This document shows, in pieces, positions 8,094 to 16,822 of a stretch of 64,000 nucleotides of DNA (position 1 is its first letter; every line of letters begins with the position of its first letter). Where the stretch lies: positions 1 to 64,000 of the forward strand of contig DLGC01000005.1 of assembly GCA_002482525.1 (NCBI GenBank), in the 5' to 3' direction. The translations under genes and the position numbers were made by a program. Below the pieces are notes generated by a model that worked only from the letters and a program-made list of their open reading frames with translations, was not told where the DNA came from and did no database searches. This DNA comes from Propionibacteriaceae bacterium UBA7704 (GTDB taxonomy: Bacteria; Actinomycetota; Actinomycetes; Propionibacteriales; Propionibacteriaceae).

Positions 8094-9121
8094 GGTGCGA
8101 CTCCGATCAGAGGAAGGCCGAGCGTCTCAGGCAGACCCAGGGCGAGGTTCATGGACTGCACCGCGCCACCGGCGGTGCCCTTGGTGAGGTTGTCGATAGC
8201 GCAGACCGCCACCAGACGACGGGCGGCAGTGTCCACGGTGACCTGGACGTGGACGGCATTGGAACCGACGACCGACTGGGTCTGCGGCCAGACACCCTCG
8301 GGTAGCACTGTGACGAACGGTTCGCCAGCATAGGCATCGAGATAGGACTGGCGTGCCTGTGCCGTAGAGATGTCAGCCAGCAACGGAGCCGTGACAGTGG
8401 CCAGGATCCCCCGCGACATCGGTGCCAGCACCGGAGTGAAGGACACCGTGGGGGTGGCAGCACCCAGCGCCGCGAAGTTCTGCAGGATCTCGGGCACATG
8501 CCGATGCACTCCGCCGACGCCATAGGCGCTCGCTGACCCCATTACCTCCGACCCGAGCAGATTGGCCTTGAGCGACTTGCCGGCCCCCGAGGCCCCTGAG
8601 GCCGCGACAGCGACCACATCGGCTCCGTCGACCAGTCCGGCAGTGAGGGCGGGAAGCAGGGCCAGCGTCACCGACGTCGGATAACAGCCGGGCACGGCGA
8701 TGCGCTTGGTGGTGGCGAGTCGGGCGCGTTGGCCGGGTAACTCGGGCAATCCGTAGGGCCAGGTACCGGCGTGATCGGTGCCATAGAACTGCTGCCACTG
8801 GGCGGGATCGATGAGTCGGTGGTCAGCACCGGCGTCAACCACCAAGACCTCAGGCCCCAGCTGCGCGGCAATAGCGGCCGAGGTTCCATGCGGAAGCGCC
8901 AGGATCACCACATCATGCCCAGCCAGATTCTCGGCGGTGGTTTCCAGGATCTCTCGGTCGCCCAATGCGGTGAGGTGCTGATGGTGGCTGAGCAGCAGGC
9001 TGCCAGCGCTGGATCCGGCAGTCAGCGCACCGATTTCGAACTCAGGATGGGACAACAGCAGCCGTAGGGCTTCTCCCCCGGCGTAGCCGGTGGCACCGGC
9101 CACCGCAACCGAAAACGTCAT
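8090..9121 (-). CDS. argC: N-acetyl-gamma-glutamyl-phosphate reductase
   Basis: The 343-residue NADPH-dependent reductase carries out the third step of arginine synthesis. It has an N-terminal GATGYAGGEALRLL dinucleotide-binding motif and the catalytic cysteine C146 in VPGCYPTS. The frame is open further upstream, but homologous proteins begin with MTFSVAVAGATGYAG, so the ATG at 9119-9121 is chosen. No Shine-Dalgarno sequence precedes it; a CATAGT hexamer lies 6 nt upstream, suggesting a leaderless mRNA. It is the first gene of the arg operon and divergent from hemA. Confidence 0.95.
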   Translation of the reverse strand: MTFSVAVAGATGYAGGEALRLLLSHPEFEIGALTAGSSAGSLLLSHHQHLTALGDREILETTAENLAGHDVVILALPHGTSAAIAAQLGPEVLVVDAGADHRLIDPAQWQQFYGTDHAGTWPYGLPELPGQRARLATTKRIAVPGCYPTSVTLALLPALTAGLVDGADVVAVAASGASGAGKSLKANLLGSEVMGSASAYGVGGVHRHVPEILQNFAALGAATPTVSFTPVLAPMSRGILATVTAPLLADISTAQARQSYLDAYAGEPFVTVLPEGVWPQTQSVVGSNAVHVQVTVDTAARRLVAVCAIDNLTKGTAGGAVQSMNLALGLPETLGLPLIGVAP

Positions 9122-9127
9122 GGCATA

Positions 9128-9157
9128 ACTATGGCGCATGCGGCATGAATATTCCAA
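9128..9157 (-). promoter_or_regulatory. argC promoter with putative ARG box
   Basis: On the minus strand, TTGGAA (9152-9157) and CATAGT (9128-9133) are separated by 18 bp. Inside and over the -35 lies GAATATTC (9147-9154), a perfect palindrome set in GGAATATTCATGC, which matches the TGAATATTCA-like core of ArgR operators. ArgR bound here would block the promoter. The element also lies within the argC-hemA divergent gap. Confidence 0.65.
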
Positions 9158-9224
9158 CCGGCTTACCGCGAGCTGCACCAACCGAGTCATGACATGGTCG
9201 ATCATCGCCACGAGTGGAGTTACC

Positions 9225-10499
9225 ATGCTCACCGTGCCGATCACCGCTTTGGGTATTAGTCACCACCTGGTCTCCTCAGAAGAACTGGCCGCGCTCAGCG
9301 CTGCCGAGCAGCAGATCACCACCGAGCTGCTCAACCGTGAAGAGATCGCCGGGTTCGTCTTACTGAGCACCTGCAACCGGTTCGAGCTCTATTTCGATGC
9401 TCCCAAGTTCCACTCGTCGCTGGAGGCGGTGCTCAGCACCATCAGCGGGCTCCTGCCTGCCAGCAGCGCCGATCTGGTCGAACAATTCGAAGTTCACGCC
9501 GGACAGATGGCCGTCCAGCATCTACTCGAGGTCGCGGCCGGCCTGGACGCGATGGTGGTCGGTGAAGCCGAAATCCTCGGCCAGGTGCGCGACGCCCTCG
9601 CCGCAGCCGAGGGCCACAACACCCCCAGCCTGCGTCGACTCTTCCACGCCGCGCTCACCACCGGGAAAGCGGTCGCCAGCCAGACCAGTCTCGGTGCAGC
9701 CGGACGGTCGGTGGCCTCGGTGGGCCTCGACCTCGTACAACAGCGTCACTTCCCCCTAGCCGGGCGAAAAGTCCTGCTGGTCGGCACCGGCAGTTACGCC
9801 CGGGTCGTGACGGCCACCTTGATGCGCCTGGAGTGCACCGATCTGTCGGTTTACTCCCGCAGTGGCCGAGCCGAACGCTTCGCCGCGAGCCACCCCGTGG
9901 AGCCGGTCAGCTCCGACCAACTGTTGGCCGCACTCGGCGAGGCCGACCTGGTGGTCACCTGCAGTGGCCGCGACCACAGCGACTCCCCCATCATCACCGT
10001 CGACCTGCTCGACAGCGCTCGCGGCCCAGAAAGTGCGCTACTGCCGATCCTGGATCTGTCGCTGTCCGGCGACGTCGCGACTGCCGCTGCGCAGCTGGTC
10101 AGCGTAGATCTGATCGACCTTGATGAGATCGGCGCCCACGCGCCAGCCGAGCAAAGCGCAGCCGTCCTGGCCGCTCGGGATCTCGTGACTCGCGGCGTGG
10201 ACACCTACCAGCATCTCGAATCCGGGCGCGCCGCAACCCCGGCCGTGACCGCGATGCGTTCTCACGTGAGTCAGTTCATCGAGCGCGAAATCGAGGCCGC
10301 TGCACGCCGCTACGACGCCGAGACCGCCTCCGCCGTGGCGCGATCGTTGCGGCGGGTGTCGAATGCGCTGCTGCACACACCATCGCTGCGAGCCGCAGAG
10401 TTGGCTCGCGCCGGAGACCTGGACGACTATCAACACGCCTTGCACACCTTGTTCGGAATTGATGTCGATCCTCACGCTGAGGTGGAGGCCCGTTCGTGA
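9225..10499 (+). CDS. hemA: Glutamyl-tRNA reductase
   Basis: The 424-residue enzyme reduces Glu-tRNA to glutamate-1-semialdehyde, the committed step of C5-pathway heme synthesis. The catalytic cysteine is C50 in LLSTCNRFELY. The GEAEILGQVRDAL segment and a central NADPH Rossmann domain (VLLVGTGSYA) follow, then the C-terminal dimerisation helices. The open frame begins 87 bp earlier, but the ATG at 9225 matches the family start (ALGISHHL) and has GTGGAGT 5 nt upstream. Its stop overlaps the hemE GTG start. Confidence 0.96.
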   Translation: MLTVPITALGISHHLVSSEELAALSAAEQQITTELLNREEIAGFVLLSTCNRFELYFDAPKFHSSLEAVLSTISGLLPASSADLVEQFEVHAGQMAVQHLLEVAAGLDAMVVGEAEILGQVRDALAAAEGHNTPSLRRLFHAALTTGKAVASQTSLGAAGRSVASVGLDLVQQRHFPLAGRKVLLVGTGSYARVVTATLMRLECTDLSVYSRSGRAERFAASHPVEPVSSDQLLAALGEADLVVTCSGRDHSDSPIITVDLLDSARGPESALLPILDLSLSGDVATAAAQLVSVDLIDLDEIGAHAPAEQSAAVLAARDLVTRGVDTYQHLESGRAATPAVTAMRSHVSQFIEREIEAAARRYDAETASAVARSLRRVSNALLHTPSLRAAELARAGDLDDYQHALHTLFGIDVDPHAEVEARS

Positions 10500-11572
10500 C
10501 CTACCGACTGCCTGCCAACCACCCGTTGCTCACGGGGTTGACCCTCAACTCACCGCTGCTGTGCGCCTACACCGGACGGCCGGTGAGCCGCCGCCCGGTC
10601 TGGTTCATGCGCCAAGCGGGCCGATCACTGCCGGAGTATCGGGCACTTCGCGAAGGCACCACCATGCTGGACGCCTGCCTGAACCCGGCGATGGCCGCCG
10701 AGATCACCTGCCAGCCGGTGCGTCGGCACGATGTGGATGCCGGCATCTTCTTCTCCGACATCGTCGTACCACTGAAGCTGGCCGGGATCGAGGTCGAGAT
10801 CGAGCCCGGAGTCGGCCCGGTCATGGCCGCGCCGATCCGCAGTGCGGCCGACGTGGCGTCACTGCCCGAGTTGGAGCCCGACGCACTGCGTCCCATCCGG
10901 GAGGCTGTTGATCTCGCCGTTACCGAACTGGGCACCACGCCACTGATCGGTTTCGCCGGTGCCCCGTTCACCCTGGCGTCCTATCTGATCGAAGGCCGAC
11001 CCAACCGGGAACTCCCCGCGACGCGAGCATTGCTGGCCGAAGATCCCGACACCTGGCAGAAGCTCCTGGCCTGGGTGGCTCGCACCACGACGGCATTTCT
11101 GCGAGCCCAAGCCGAGGCCGGCGCCAGCGCGCTGCAGTTGTTCGACTCCTGGGTGGGCCGGCTGCAGGTCGAGGAGTACGAGCGTGCTGTGCAACCTCAC
11201 TCCGAGGCGGTCTTCGACGGCATCGCCGATCTGGGCGTCCCCAGGGTGCATTTCGGCACCGCCACCAAGAACCTGCTGCCGAATCTGTACGCCGCCGGCG
11301 CCGATGTGGTCGGAGTTGCCTCCGACATCTCACTGCGCGAGGCCAATGCCGTACTCGGTGGCGACGTGCCGCTGCAGGGCAACCTTGATCCGGCGCTGCT
11401 GTCGGCCCCAGCCGAGCAACTGGCTGCGGCAGTGGGCCACATTTGTGCTCAGGGCGATTCCGCCCCCGGGCATGTCTTCAACCTCGGCCACGGAGTGCCC
11501 CCCGAAACCGATCCGGACGTCCTTACGACCGTCGTCCAACTCGTCCACTCGCTTCCGCCTCGGAACGACTAG
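10496..11572 (+). CDS. hemE: Uroporphyrinogen decarboxylase
   Basis: The 358-residue TIM-barrel enzyme decarboxylates uroporphyrinogen III to coproporphyrinogen III. The family signature PVWFMRQAGRSLPEYR is at about residues 33-48. The second signature (GFAGAPFTLASYLIEG) and the C-terminal FNLGHGVPPETDP motif are intact. The GTG start overlaps the hemA stop (GTGA). Only 12 bp separate it from the radical SAM gene, so the two are probably co-transcribed. Confidence 0.96.
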   Translation: MTYRLPANHPLLTGLTLNSPLLCAYTGRPVSRRPVWFMRQAGRSLPEYRALREGTTMLDACLNPAMAAEITCQPVRRHDVDAGIFFSDIVVPLKLAGIEVEIEPGVGPVMAAPIRSAADVASLPELEPDALRPIREAVDLAVTELGTTPLIGFAGAPFTLASYLIEGRPNRELPATRALLAEDPDTWQKLLAWVARTTTAFLRAQAEAGASALQLFDSWVGRLQVEEYERAVQPHSEAVFDGIADLGVPRVHFGTATKNLLPNLYAAGADVVGVASDISLREANAVLGGDVPLQGNLDPALLSAPAEQLAAAVGHICAQGDSAPGHVFNLGHGVPPETDPDVLTTVVQLVHSLPPRND

Positions 11573-11584
11573 GAGCCCCCTGAC

Positions 11585-12709
11585 ATGACCACCACTCACG
11601 CCGCCGGCATCGGTTCGGTACGCCCCAATGCAGATTGGGCCTACGACCGAGCGCCCATGATCATCTACTGGGAGTTGACCAACGCCTGCGGTCTGGCCTG
11701 CCGTCACTGCCGGGCCACTGCAATGCCGGAGCCGTCCGCCGGCGAGTTGACCACCGAGCAGGCCATCGCCGTCCTGGACGACATCCTCGGCTTCAGCGCC
11801 GACGGCGAGCCGCTGCCGCACCTGGTGATGACCGGCGGCGATCCGCTCAAGCGGCCCGATCTCGCCGAACTGGTGGCGGCCGCCACGTCCCGCGGTATCG
11901 GAGTCTCGCTGGCGCCGGCGGTGACGCCGCTGCTCACCAGGGAGAAGATCTTCTGGATGAAGGAGATCGGCATCCAGGCCATCTCGCTGTCTTTGGATGC
12001 CTCGAACGCCGAATACCACGACGGCATCCGGATGGTGCCCGGAACCTTCGATGCCACCCTCACCGCCTTGGACCACGCCGCCGAAGCCGGCCTTCCAGTG
12101 CAGGTGAACACCCTGGTCACAGCCACCACCGCGGCAGATCTTCCGGCGGTGTACCTGGTGCTCAGCCAGCACACTCTCATGCAGTGGAGCTTGTTCTTCC
12201 TGATCTCCATCGGTCGCGGCACTGAACTGGCCGAGCTCTCCCCTGGAGATGCCGAGCATTGGTTGCTGTGGGCAGCCCGCACCAATCGGGAGGCACCCTT
12301 CCGGGTGAAGACCACCGAGGCCATGCACTACCGACGCCTCATCACCACGCCGATGCTTCGCACCGGTACGTCGCGGGCGGAGATCGAGGCCGGACCGATG
12401 TCGCGGGGCTTCGGGATTCGCGACGGAAACGGCATCGTGTTCATCTCCAACCTCGGCGATGTCTGCCCGTCGGGCTTCCTGCCGATCGAGATCGGCAATG
12501 TCAAAGACACTTCTTTGGTGACGCTGTACCGCGACACCGAACTGATGCGCTCCCTGCGCGATCCGAGCAGCTTCGTCGGCCGCTGCGGGGTGTGCGAGTT
12601 CAACACCTGGTGTGGTGGATCTCGCGCCCGGGCCTACGCCTGGACCGGGGATCCCCTGGAAACCGATCCGCTGTGCCCCTACCAGCCTGCCGCGGGGCAC
12701 TCTTCGTGA
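11585..12709 (+). CDS. Radical SAM/SPASM protein in the heme cluster (AhbC/AhbD-like candidate)
   Basis: The 374-residue protein has a canonical CxxxCxxC cluster motif (C35, C39, C42 in ACGLACRHC) after a WELTNACGLAC lead-in. A GGDPL motif near residue 81 suits SAM binding. A cysteine-rich C-terminal SPASM-type region (about 293-370; VCPSGFLP, GRCGVCEFNTWCGG, DPLCPY) should hold one or two extra [4Fe-4S] clusters. This architecture is shared by AhbC/AhbD heme enzymes and by several peptide-modifying proteins. It sits between hemE and hemY with GTGA coupling to hemY, so a porphyrin substrate is likely. The proposed reaction, oxidative decarboxylation of coproheme, is inference based on no ChdC/HemQ gene being seen in the window. 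Confidence 0.8.
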   Translation: MTTTHAAGIGSVRPNADWAYDRAPMIIYWELTNACGLACRHCRATAMPEPSAGELTTEQAIAVLDDILGFSADGEPLPHLVMTGGDPLKRPDLAELVAAATSRGIGVSLAPAVTPLLTREKIFWMKEIGIQAISLSLDASNAEYHDGIRMVPGTFDATLTALDHAAEAGLPVQVNTLVTATTAADLPAVYLVLSQHTLMQWSLFFLISIGRGTELAELSPGDAEHWLLWAARTNREAPFRVKTTEAMHYRRLITTPMLRTGTSRAEIEAGPMSRGFGIRDGNGIVFISNLGDVCPSGFLPIEIGNVKDTSLVTLYRDTELMRSLRDPSSFVGRCGVCEFNTWCGGSRARAYAWTGDPLETDPLCPYQPAAGHSS

Positions 12710-14115
12710 GACTCCTGGTCGTCGGTGGCGGTATCACCGGACTGGCTGCGGCCTGGGAGGCCAGCCGTCCCCGGGACGGAGCGCCGCCCGCACAGGTCGT
12801 GGTGGTCGAGTCCGCGGCCACACTGGGCGGCAAGGTGCGCACCGAGCACGTCGACGATCTGCTCATCGAGCACGGCCCGGACTCTTTCGTGGCCTATCGG
12901 CCCGCGGCACTGCAGTTGATCGACGAACTGGGACTGGGCGATGACGTGATCTCGGTCAGCGGCACCCGAACCGTCTTTCTTCGCTCGCGAGGACGGCTGC
13001 ATCCGCTACCCGCAGGCATGGGCATGGTGCTGCCCACGAAGCTGTGGCCCTTCGTGACCACACCGATCCTCACGCCGACCGACAAGCTGCGGGCCGCCTG
13101 GGATCTGGTGCTGCCCCGCCAACTACGCGAGGGCAAGGACGTCACCATCGGCAGCTTCCTCGCCGCGCGGCTCGGTCAAGGCATTGTGCGACGCTTCGCC
13201 GACCCCATGGTCGGTGGCATTTATGGTGCCAGCGTCGACGAACTCAGCCTGGATGCGGTACTACCCTCGCTTCGCGCTGATGAGAAGGCTCACCGCAGTC
13301 TCATGATGGCCTCGCTGGCGGCCGGGCGTCGCAAGCGCAACACGCCCGGCGCGAACTCGCCATTCCGAACACTGCGCCACGGACTGGGCAGCCTCATCGA
13401 CGCGATGAGCGAACAGTTGAGCCGCGACGGGGTCGAAATCAGGACCGGCACCACCGTGCAGAGCTTGGCCGCCACCGCAGTCGGCGGGGTCGAAGCCACC
13501 TTCACCGAGGGGCCAGAGTCTTTCGATGCAGTCGTGCTGGCCTGCGGATTGCCGGCGTCCGCTCAACTTCTCGGCACTGCAGCACCGCAGGCGCAGACAG
13601 CACTGGCGGATATTCCGCTGGCCACCTCCACGGTGGTGAATCTGGTCTACCCCGTCGATGCCTTCGGCGACGCGGTGACCACCCACGGCTGGCTGGAGGC
13701 CGAGGCGGCGCCGATCAGCGGCGTCACGGTGTCGTCGGCCAAATGGGCTGGACGCGCACCTGCCACACAGGTGTTGATCCGCGCCTTCGTTCCCGGACGT
13801 CTTGGTGCGATCGCCGACGCCCCCGATGACGAACTCGTCGGAGCCGTAACCGCCCACGTCAGTGCGGTACTGAAGGCGACCAAGCCGCCACAGCAGGTGC
13901 GCGTCTCCCGGTGGCCGTCGGTCATGCCGAAGTACACCGTGGGTCATCGTGATCGCGTGGCCGCCGTCGAAGCGGCCCTGGCACAGCTACCCGCCTGGCG
14001 CGTTGCGGGCTCTCCGTTGCGCGGGGTCGGCGTCCCGGATTGTGTCGCCGACGGACGTCGACAAGCCACCTTGGCGCTGACCGGCGCGCAGACCCGCGCG
14101 GAGCTGGGATCATGA
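12706..14115 (+). CDS. hemY: Coproporphyrinogen/protoporphyrinogen oxidase (HemY/CgoX type)
   Basis: The 469-residue FAD oxidase starts with LLVVGGGITGLAAAWEAS, the dinucleotide-binding motif, which fixes the start at the GTG at 12706, overlapping the upstream stop. The KVRTEHVDDLLIEHGPDSFV segment (about 45-65) and the C-terminal GVGVPDCVADGRRQA motif complete the FAD site. In actinobacteria this family acts in the coproporphyrin-dependent branch, making coproporphyrin III, rather than making protoporphyrin IX. The gene is followed by hemH with an ATGA overlap. Confidence 0.93.
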   Translation: MRLLVVGGGITGLAAAWEASRPRDGAPPAQVVVVESAATLGGKVRTEHVDDLLIEHGPDSFVAYRPAALQLIDELGLGDDVISVSGTRTVFLRSRGRLHPLPAGMGMVLPTKLWPFVTTPILTPTDKLRAAWDLVLPRQLREGKDVTIGSFLAARLGQGIVRRFADPMVGGIYGASVDELSLDAVLPSLRADEKAHRSLMMASLAAGRRKRNTPGANSPFRTLRHGLGSLIDAMSEQLSRDGVEIRTGTTVQSLAATAVGGVEATFTEGPESFDAVVLACGLPASAQLLGTAAPQAQTALADIPLATSTVVNLVYPVDAFGDAVTTHGWLEAEAAPISGVTVSSAKWAGRAPATQVLIRAFVPGRLGAIADAPDDELVGAVTAHVSAVLKATKPPQQVRVSRWPSVMPKYTVGHRDRVAAVEAALAQLPAWRVAGSPLRGVGVPDCVADGRRQATLALTGAQTRAELGS

Positions 14116-15185
14116 CTCTCGGATACGACGCCGTGATGCTGCTCGGCTTCGGCGGCCCCGAAAGCACCGCTGAAGTCGTGCCCTTCCTGGAGCGGGTGAC
14201 CGCCGGCCGTGGCATTCCGCCGGAGCGTCTGATCGAGGTCGGCGAGCACTACTTCACGATGGGTGGCGTCAGCCCGATCAACGCCCAGAACCGGACGCTG
14301 CGCGACGCCCTGGACAACGCCGTGCAGGAGCTGCTCGGCGAAACCGTGCCGGTGGTGCTGGCGAATCGGAATTCCGCACCCTTCGTGGCTGAAGTGCTCG
14401 CCGAACTCGCAACCCAGGGCCGACGTCGCATCCTCGCGGTGGCCACGTCGGCCTACAGCGGCTATTCCGGTTGTCGGCAGTACCGGGAGGATCTCGCCGC
14501 CGCCCAGCAGGGCTGCGATGTCGAGGTCGCCATCCACAAGCTGCCGCCCTGTTTCGATCTGCCCGGGTTCGCCGCAGCCATCGCTGAGTTGCTGATCGCT
14601 GCGCTGCCGGCCGACCTGGACATCTCAGCCGACACCACTCGGCTGGTCTTCACCACTCATTCGGTACCACTGTCGCTGGCCCGCAGCGCCGGCACCGCCG
14701 GTGATGCCTATGTCGCCCAGCATCGAGCCGTGGCCGCGGCGGTCAGTGCAGCGATGGCTGCCGCCACCGGAGTATCGAAGCCGTGGGATCTGGTGTTCCA
14801 GTCACGCTCCGGCCCGCCACGGGTGCCCTGGCTGGAACCCGATGTGAATGACGCCTTGATCGATCTGGGGCATCAGGGCGCCACTGCCGTGGTGCTGGTG
14901 CCGATCGGGTTCCTGTCCGATCACATGGAAGTGATTTGGGATCTCGATACCCAGGCGATGCAGACCGCGCAGGCGCATGGAATACGGCTGATTCGGACCC
15001 CGACGGTCGGTGTTCATCCCCGCTTCGTCCTCGACCTGGCCGGACGTATCGCCGACGCGCTTCGCCAGGGGCCGGTTCAGACCTCGATCGGCGATCTGTG
15101 CCACGGTGATTGTTGCCTCAATCCCCGTAGCCAAGCACCAGTTGTGCCGTCCTGCCACGTTGAATCCCAAGTGATGGAGGCATGA
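14112..15185 (+). CDS. hemH: Ferrochelatase (coproporphyrin type), probable [2Fe-2S] protein
   Basis: The 357-residue enzyme inserts iron into the porphyrin. The catalytic histidine lies in LVFTTHSVPLS near residue 182. C121 in SGYSGCRQY and a cysteine group at the C-terminus (LCHGDCCLNP) match the cysteine pattern that binds a [2Fe-2S] cluster in actinobacterial ferrochelatases. The ATG at 14112 overlaps the hemY stop; the frame open upstream lacks conserved sequence. The C-terminal tail beyond CCLNP (about 22 residues) is long. It is coupled to hemCD by an ATGATG junction. Confidence 0.94.
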   Translation: MTLGYDAVMLLGFGGPESTAEVVPFLERVTAGRGIPPERLIEVGEHYFTMGGVSPINAQNRTLRDALDNAVQELLGETVPVVLANRNSAPFVAEVLAELATQGRRRILAVATSAYSGYSGCRQYREDLAAAQQGCDVEVAIHKLPPCFDLPGFAAAIAELLIAALPADLDISADTTRLVFTTHSVPLSLARSAGTAGDAYVAQHRAVAAAVSAAMAAATGVSKPWDLVFQSRSGPPRVPWLEPDVNDALIDLGHQGATAVVLVPIGFLSDHMEVIWDLDTQAMQTAQAHGIRLIRTPTVGVHPRFVLDLAGRIADALRQGPVQTSIGDLCHGDCCLNPRSQAPVVPSCHVESQVMEA

Positions 15186-16822
15186 TGCAACTCCGCCTGG
15201 CAACCCGCGGCTCGGCCTTGGCGTGGGGTCAATCCAGCCACGTAGCCGAGGCGCTGCGAGCGCTCGGACATGACGTCGAACTCGTCCGCATCACCACGCA
15301 CGGCGACGTCTCCACCGCACCCCTGACTTCGATGGGCGGGGCCGGGGTCTTCGTCGGTGCCGTGCGTGCCGCAGTCCTCGACGGGCGCGCGGATTTCGCG
15401 GTGCATTCCTTCAAAGACCTCCCCACCGCCGCCGAACCCGGCTTGGTTCTCGCTGCAGTGCCCACCCGAGAAGATCCCGTCGACGCCCTGTGCAGTTCCG
15501 GCGGCCGGAGTCTGGCCGAGCTACCACCCGGCGCCAGCGTCGGGACCGGCTCACCGCGGCGAGCCGCCCAATTGCGGGCGATGCGTCCCGACCTGTCGGT
15601 GGTGGAGATCCGCGGCAATGTGGAAACCCGGCTCGCCCGAGCCGGCACCGACCTGGACGCCGTGATCCTGGCTGCAGCCGGCCTGCGACGCATCGGGCTC
15701 GCCGAGCACATCAGCGAACGTTTCGATCCCGCCGTCTTCCTGCCCGCACCCTCGCAGGGTGCGCTGGCTTTGGAGTGCCGCAGCGACGACGACGCCGTAC
15801 GCGCCGCGCTGGCCGAGCTGGACGATCCTGCCTCTCGCTGGGCCGCGCTGGCCGAACGGGGGGTACTGGCCGGGCTGCAAGCAGGCTGCGCCGCCCCCGT
15901 CGCCGCATACGCCACGGCGAACGGTGACCATGGCCAGTTGACGGCGGTCGTGGTCGCCGAGGACGGCTCGCTGCGCCTCACTGCGCACGCCGCAGCCGCT
16001 GCCGACGAGCGTGGAGCCAGCACCGTGGCCGACCTTGTGGTCTCCGACCTGCTGAGACAGGGCGCGGCGACGGTGGTCAACCTCGGCGCTGCGAAACAGA
16101 AGCCGTTGGACGGTCGACAGATCCTGCTTCCCACCCGCACCCCGGCTGGATTGGCCAGAGCCTTGGAAGCTGCCGGCGCCCTGCTGACCGAGGTCGACTT
16201 CACCCGCCAGGAGCCCCTGCCGCTGACCGACCTCGAGCAGGCGCTCGCCCAGCCCTGGAGGTGGCTGGTGATCAGCTCACCGGCGACTGTGCGAATACTC
16301 CTCGACGCCGGCTGGGACCTGCCGACCCGCTTCGGCGACGGCCAGATCGCCGCCGTCGGACCGGCCACAGCCGGCGCGTTGACCCGTGCCGGAATCACTC
16401 CCGACCTCATCGCCTATCCCGGTGGCGGCGCAGCGCTGGTCGAGATGTTCTCCGCAGGCCAGGGACGCATCCTGCTGCCGGGGGCCCAAGCCGCCTCCAC
16501 CGAACCAGCCGCAGGGCTGGCCGCCTTGGGCTGGCAGGTCGAACCAGTGCCGGTGTATCGCACCGTGCCCACCGAGATTCCGGCGTCGGTCGTATCGGCG
16601 TGGCGTGAACAGCACTATGACGCATTCGTCGTGACTGCCGGCTCAGTCGCGGCGTCCGCTGTGGCGGCCTGCGGCACGCCGGGGCCCGCAGTGGTGGCTA
16701 TCGGGGAGTCATCGGCCGATGCCGCTCGCGTGGCCGGGCTGAACGTCACCCGGGTGGCGCTGCGTCCGGTGACCGACAGCCTGGTGGCTGCGGTCTTCGA
16801 GGCCCTCGTCGCCGAGGCCTAG
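15182..16822 (+). CDS. hemCD: Fused porphobilinogen deaminase / uroporphyrinogen-III synthase
   Basis: This 546-residue protein joins two consecutive heme enzymes. Residues 1 to about 300 are HemC: it starts RLATRGSALAWGQ, has SFKDLPT (76-82) and GTGSPRRAAQ (121-130), and the dipyrromethane cofactor cysteine is C236 in LQAGCAAPV. From about residue 310 (DGRQILLPTR) to the end is HemD, with the loosely conserved two-lobed synthase fold (VISSPATVRILLDAG; VVTAGSVAASAV). The fusion would pass the unstable hydroxymethylbilane directly to the next active site. Its stop codon shares the palindrome CTAG with the stop of the convergent HAD gene. Confidence 0.93.
   Translation: MMQLRLATRGSALAWGQSSHVAEALRALGHDVELVRITTHGDVSTAPLTSMGGAGVFVGAVRAAVLDGRADFAVHSFKDLPTAAEPGLVLAAVPTREDPVDALCSSGGRSLAELPPGASVGTGSPRRAAQLRAMRPDLSVVEIRGNVETRLARAGTDLDAVILAAAGLRRIGLAEHISERFDPAVFLPAPSQGALALECRSDDDAVRAALAELDDPASRWAALAERGVLAGLQAGCAAPVAAYATANGDHGQLTAVVVAEDGSLRLTAHAAAAADERGASTVADLVVSDLLRQGAATVVNLGAAKQKPLDGRQILLPTRTPAGLARALEAAGALLTEVDFTRQEPLPLTDLEQALAQPWRWLVISSPATVRILLDAGWDLPTRFGDGQIAAVGPATAGALTRAGITPDLIAYPGGGAALVEMFSAGQGRILLPGAQAASTEPAAGLAALGWQVEPVPVYRTVPTEIPASVVSAWREQHYDAFVVTAGSVAASAVAACGTPGPAVVAIGESSADAARVAGLNVTRVALRPVTDSLVAAVFEALVAEA

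Noticed and set aside
7020..8333. 437-codon plus-strand frame opposite argJ/argC
   Set aside because: It spans two real genes on the other strand and reads as a Gly/His/Arg-rich shadow.
12259..12705. N-terminal extension of the hemY frame
   Set aside because: These codons lie inside the radical SAM gene in another frame; the FAD motif begins exactly at the GTG at 12706.
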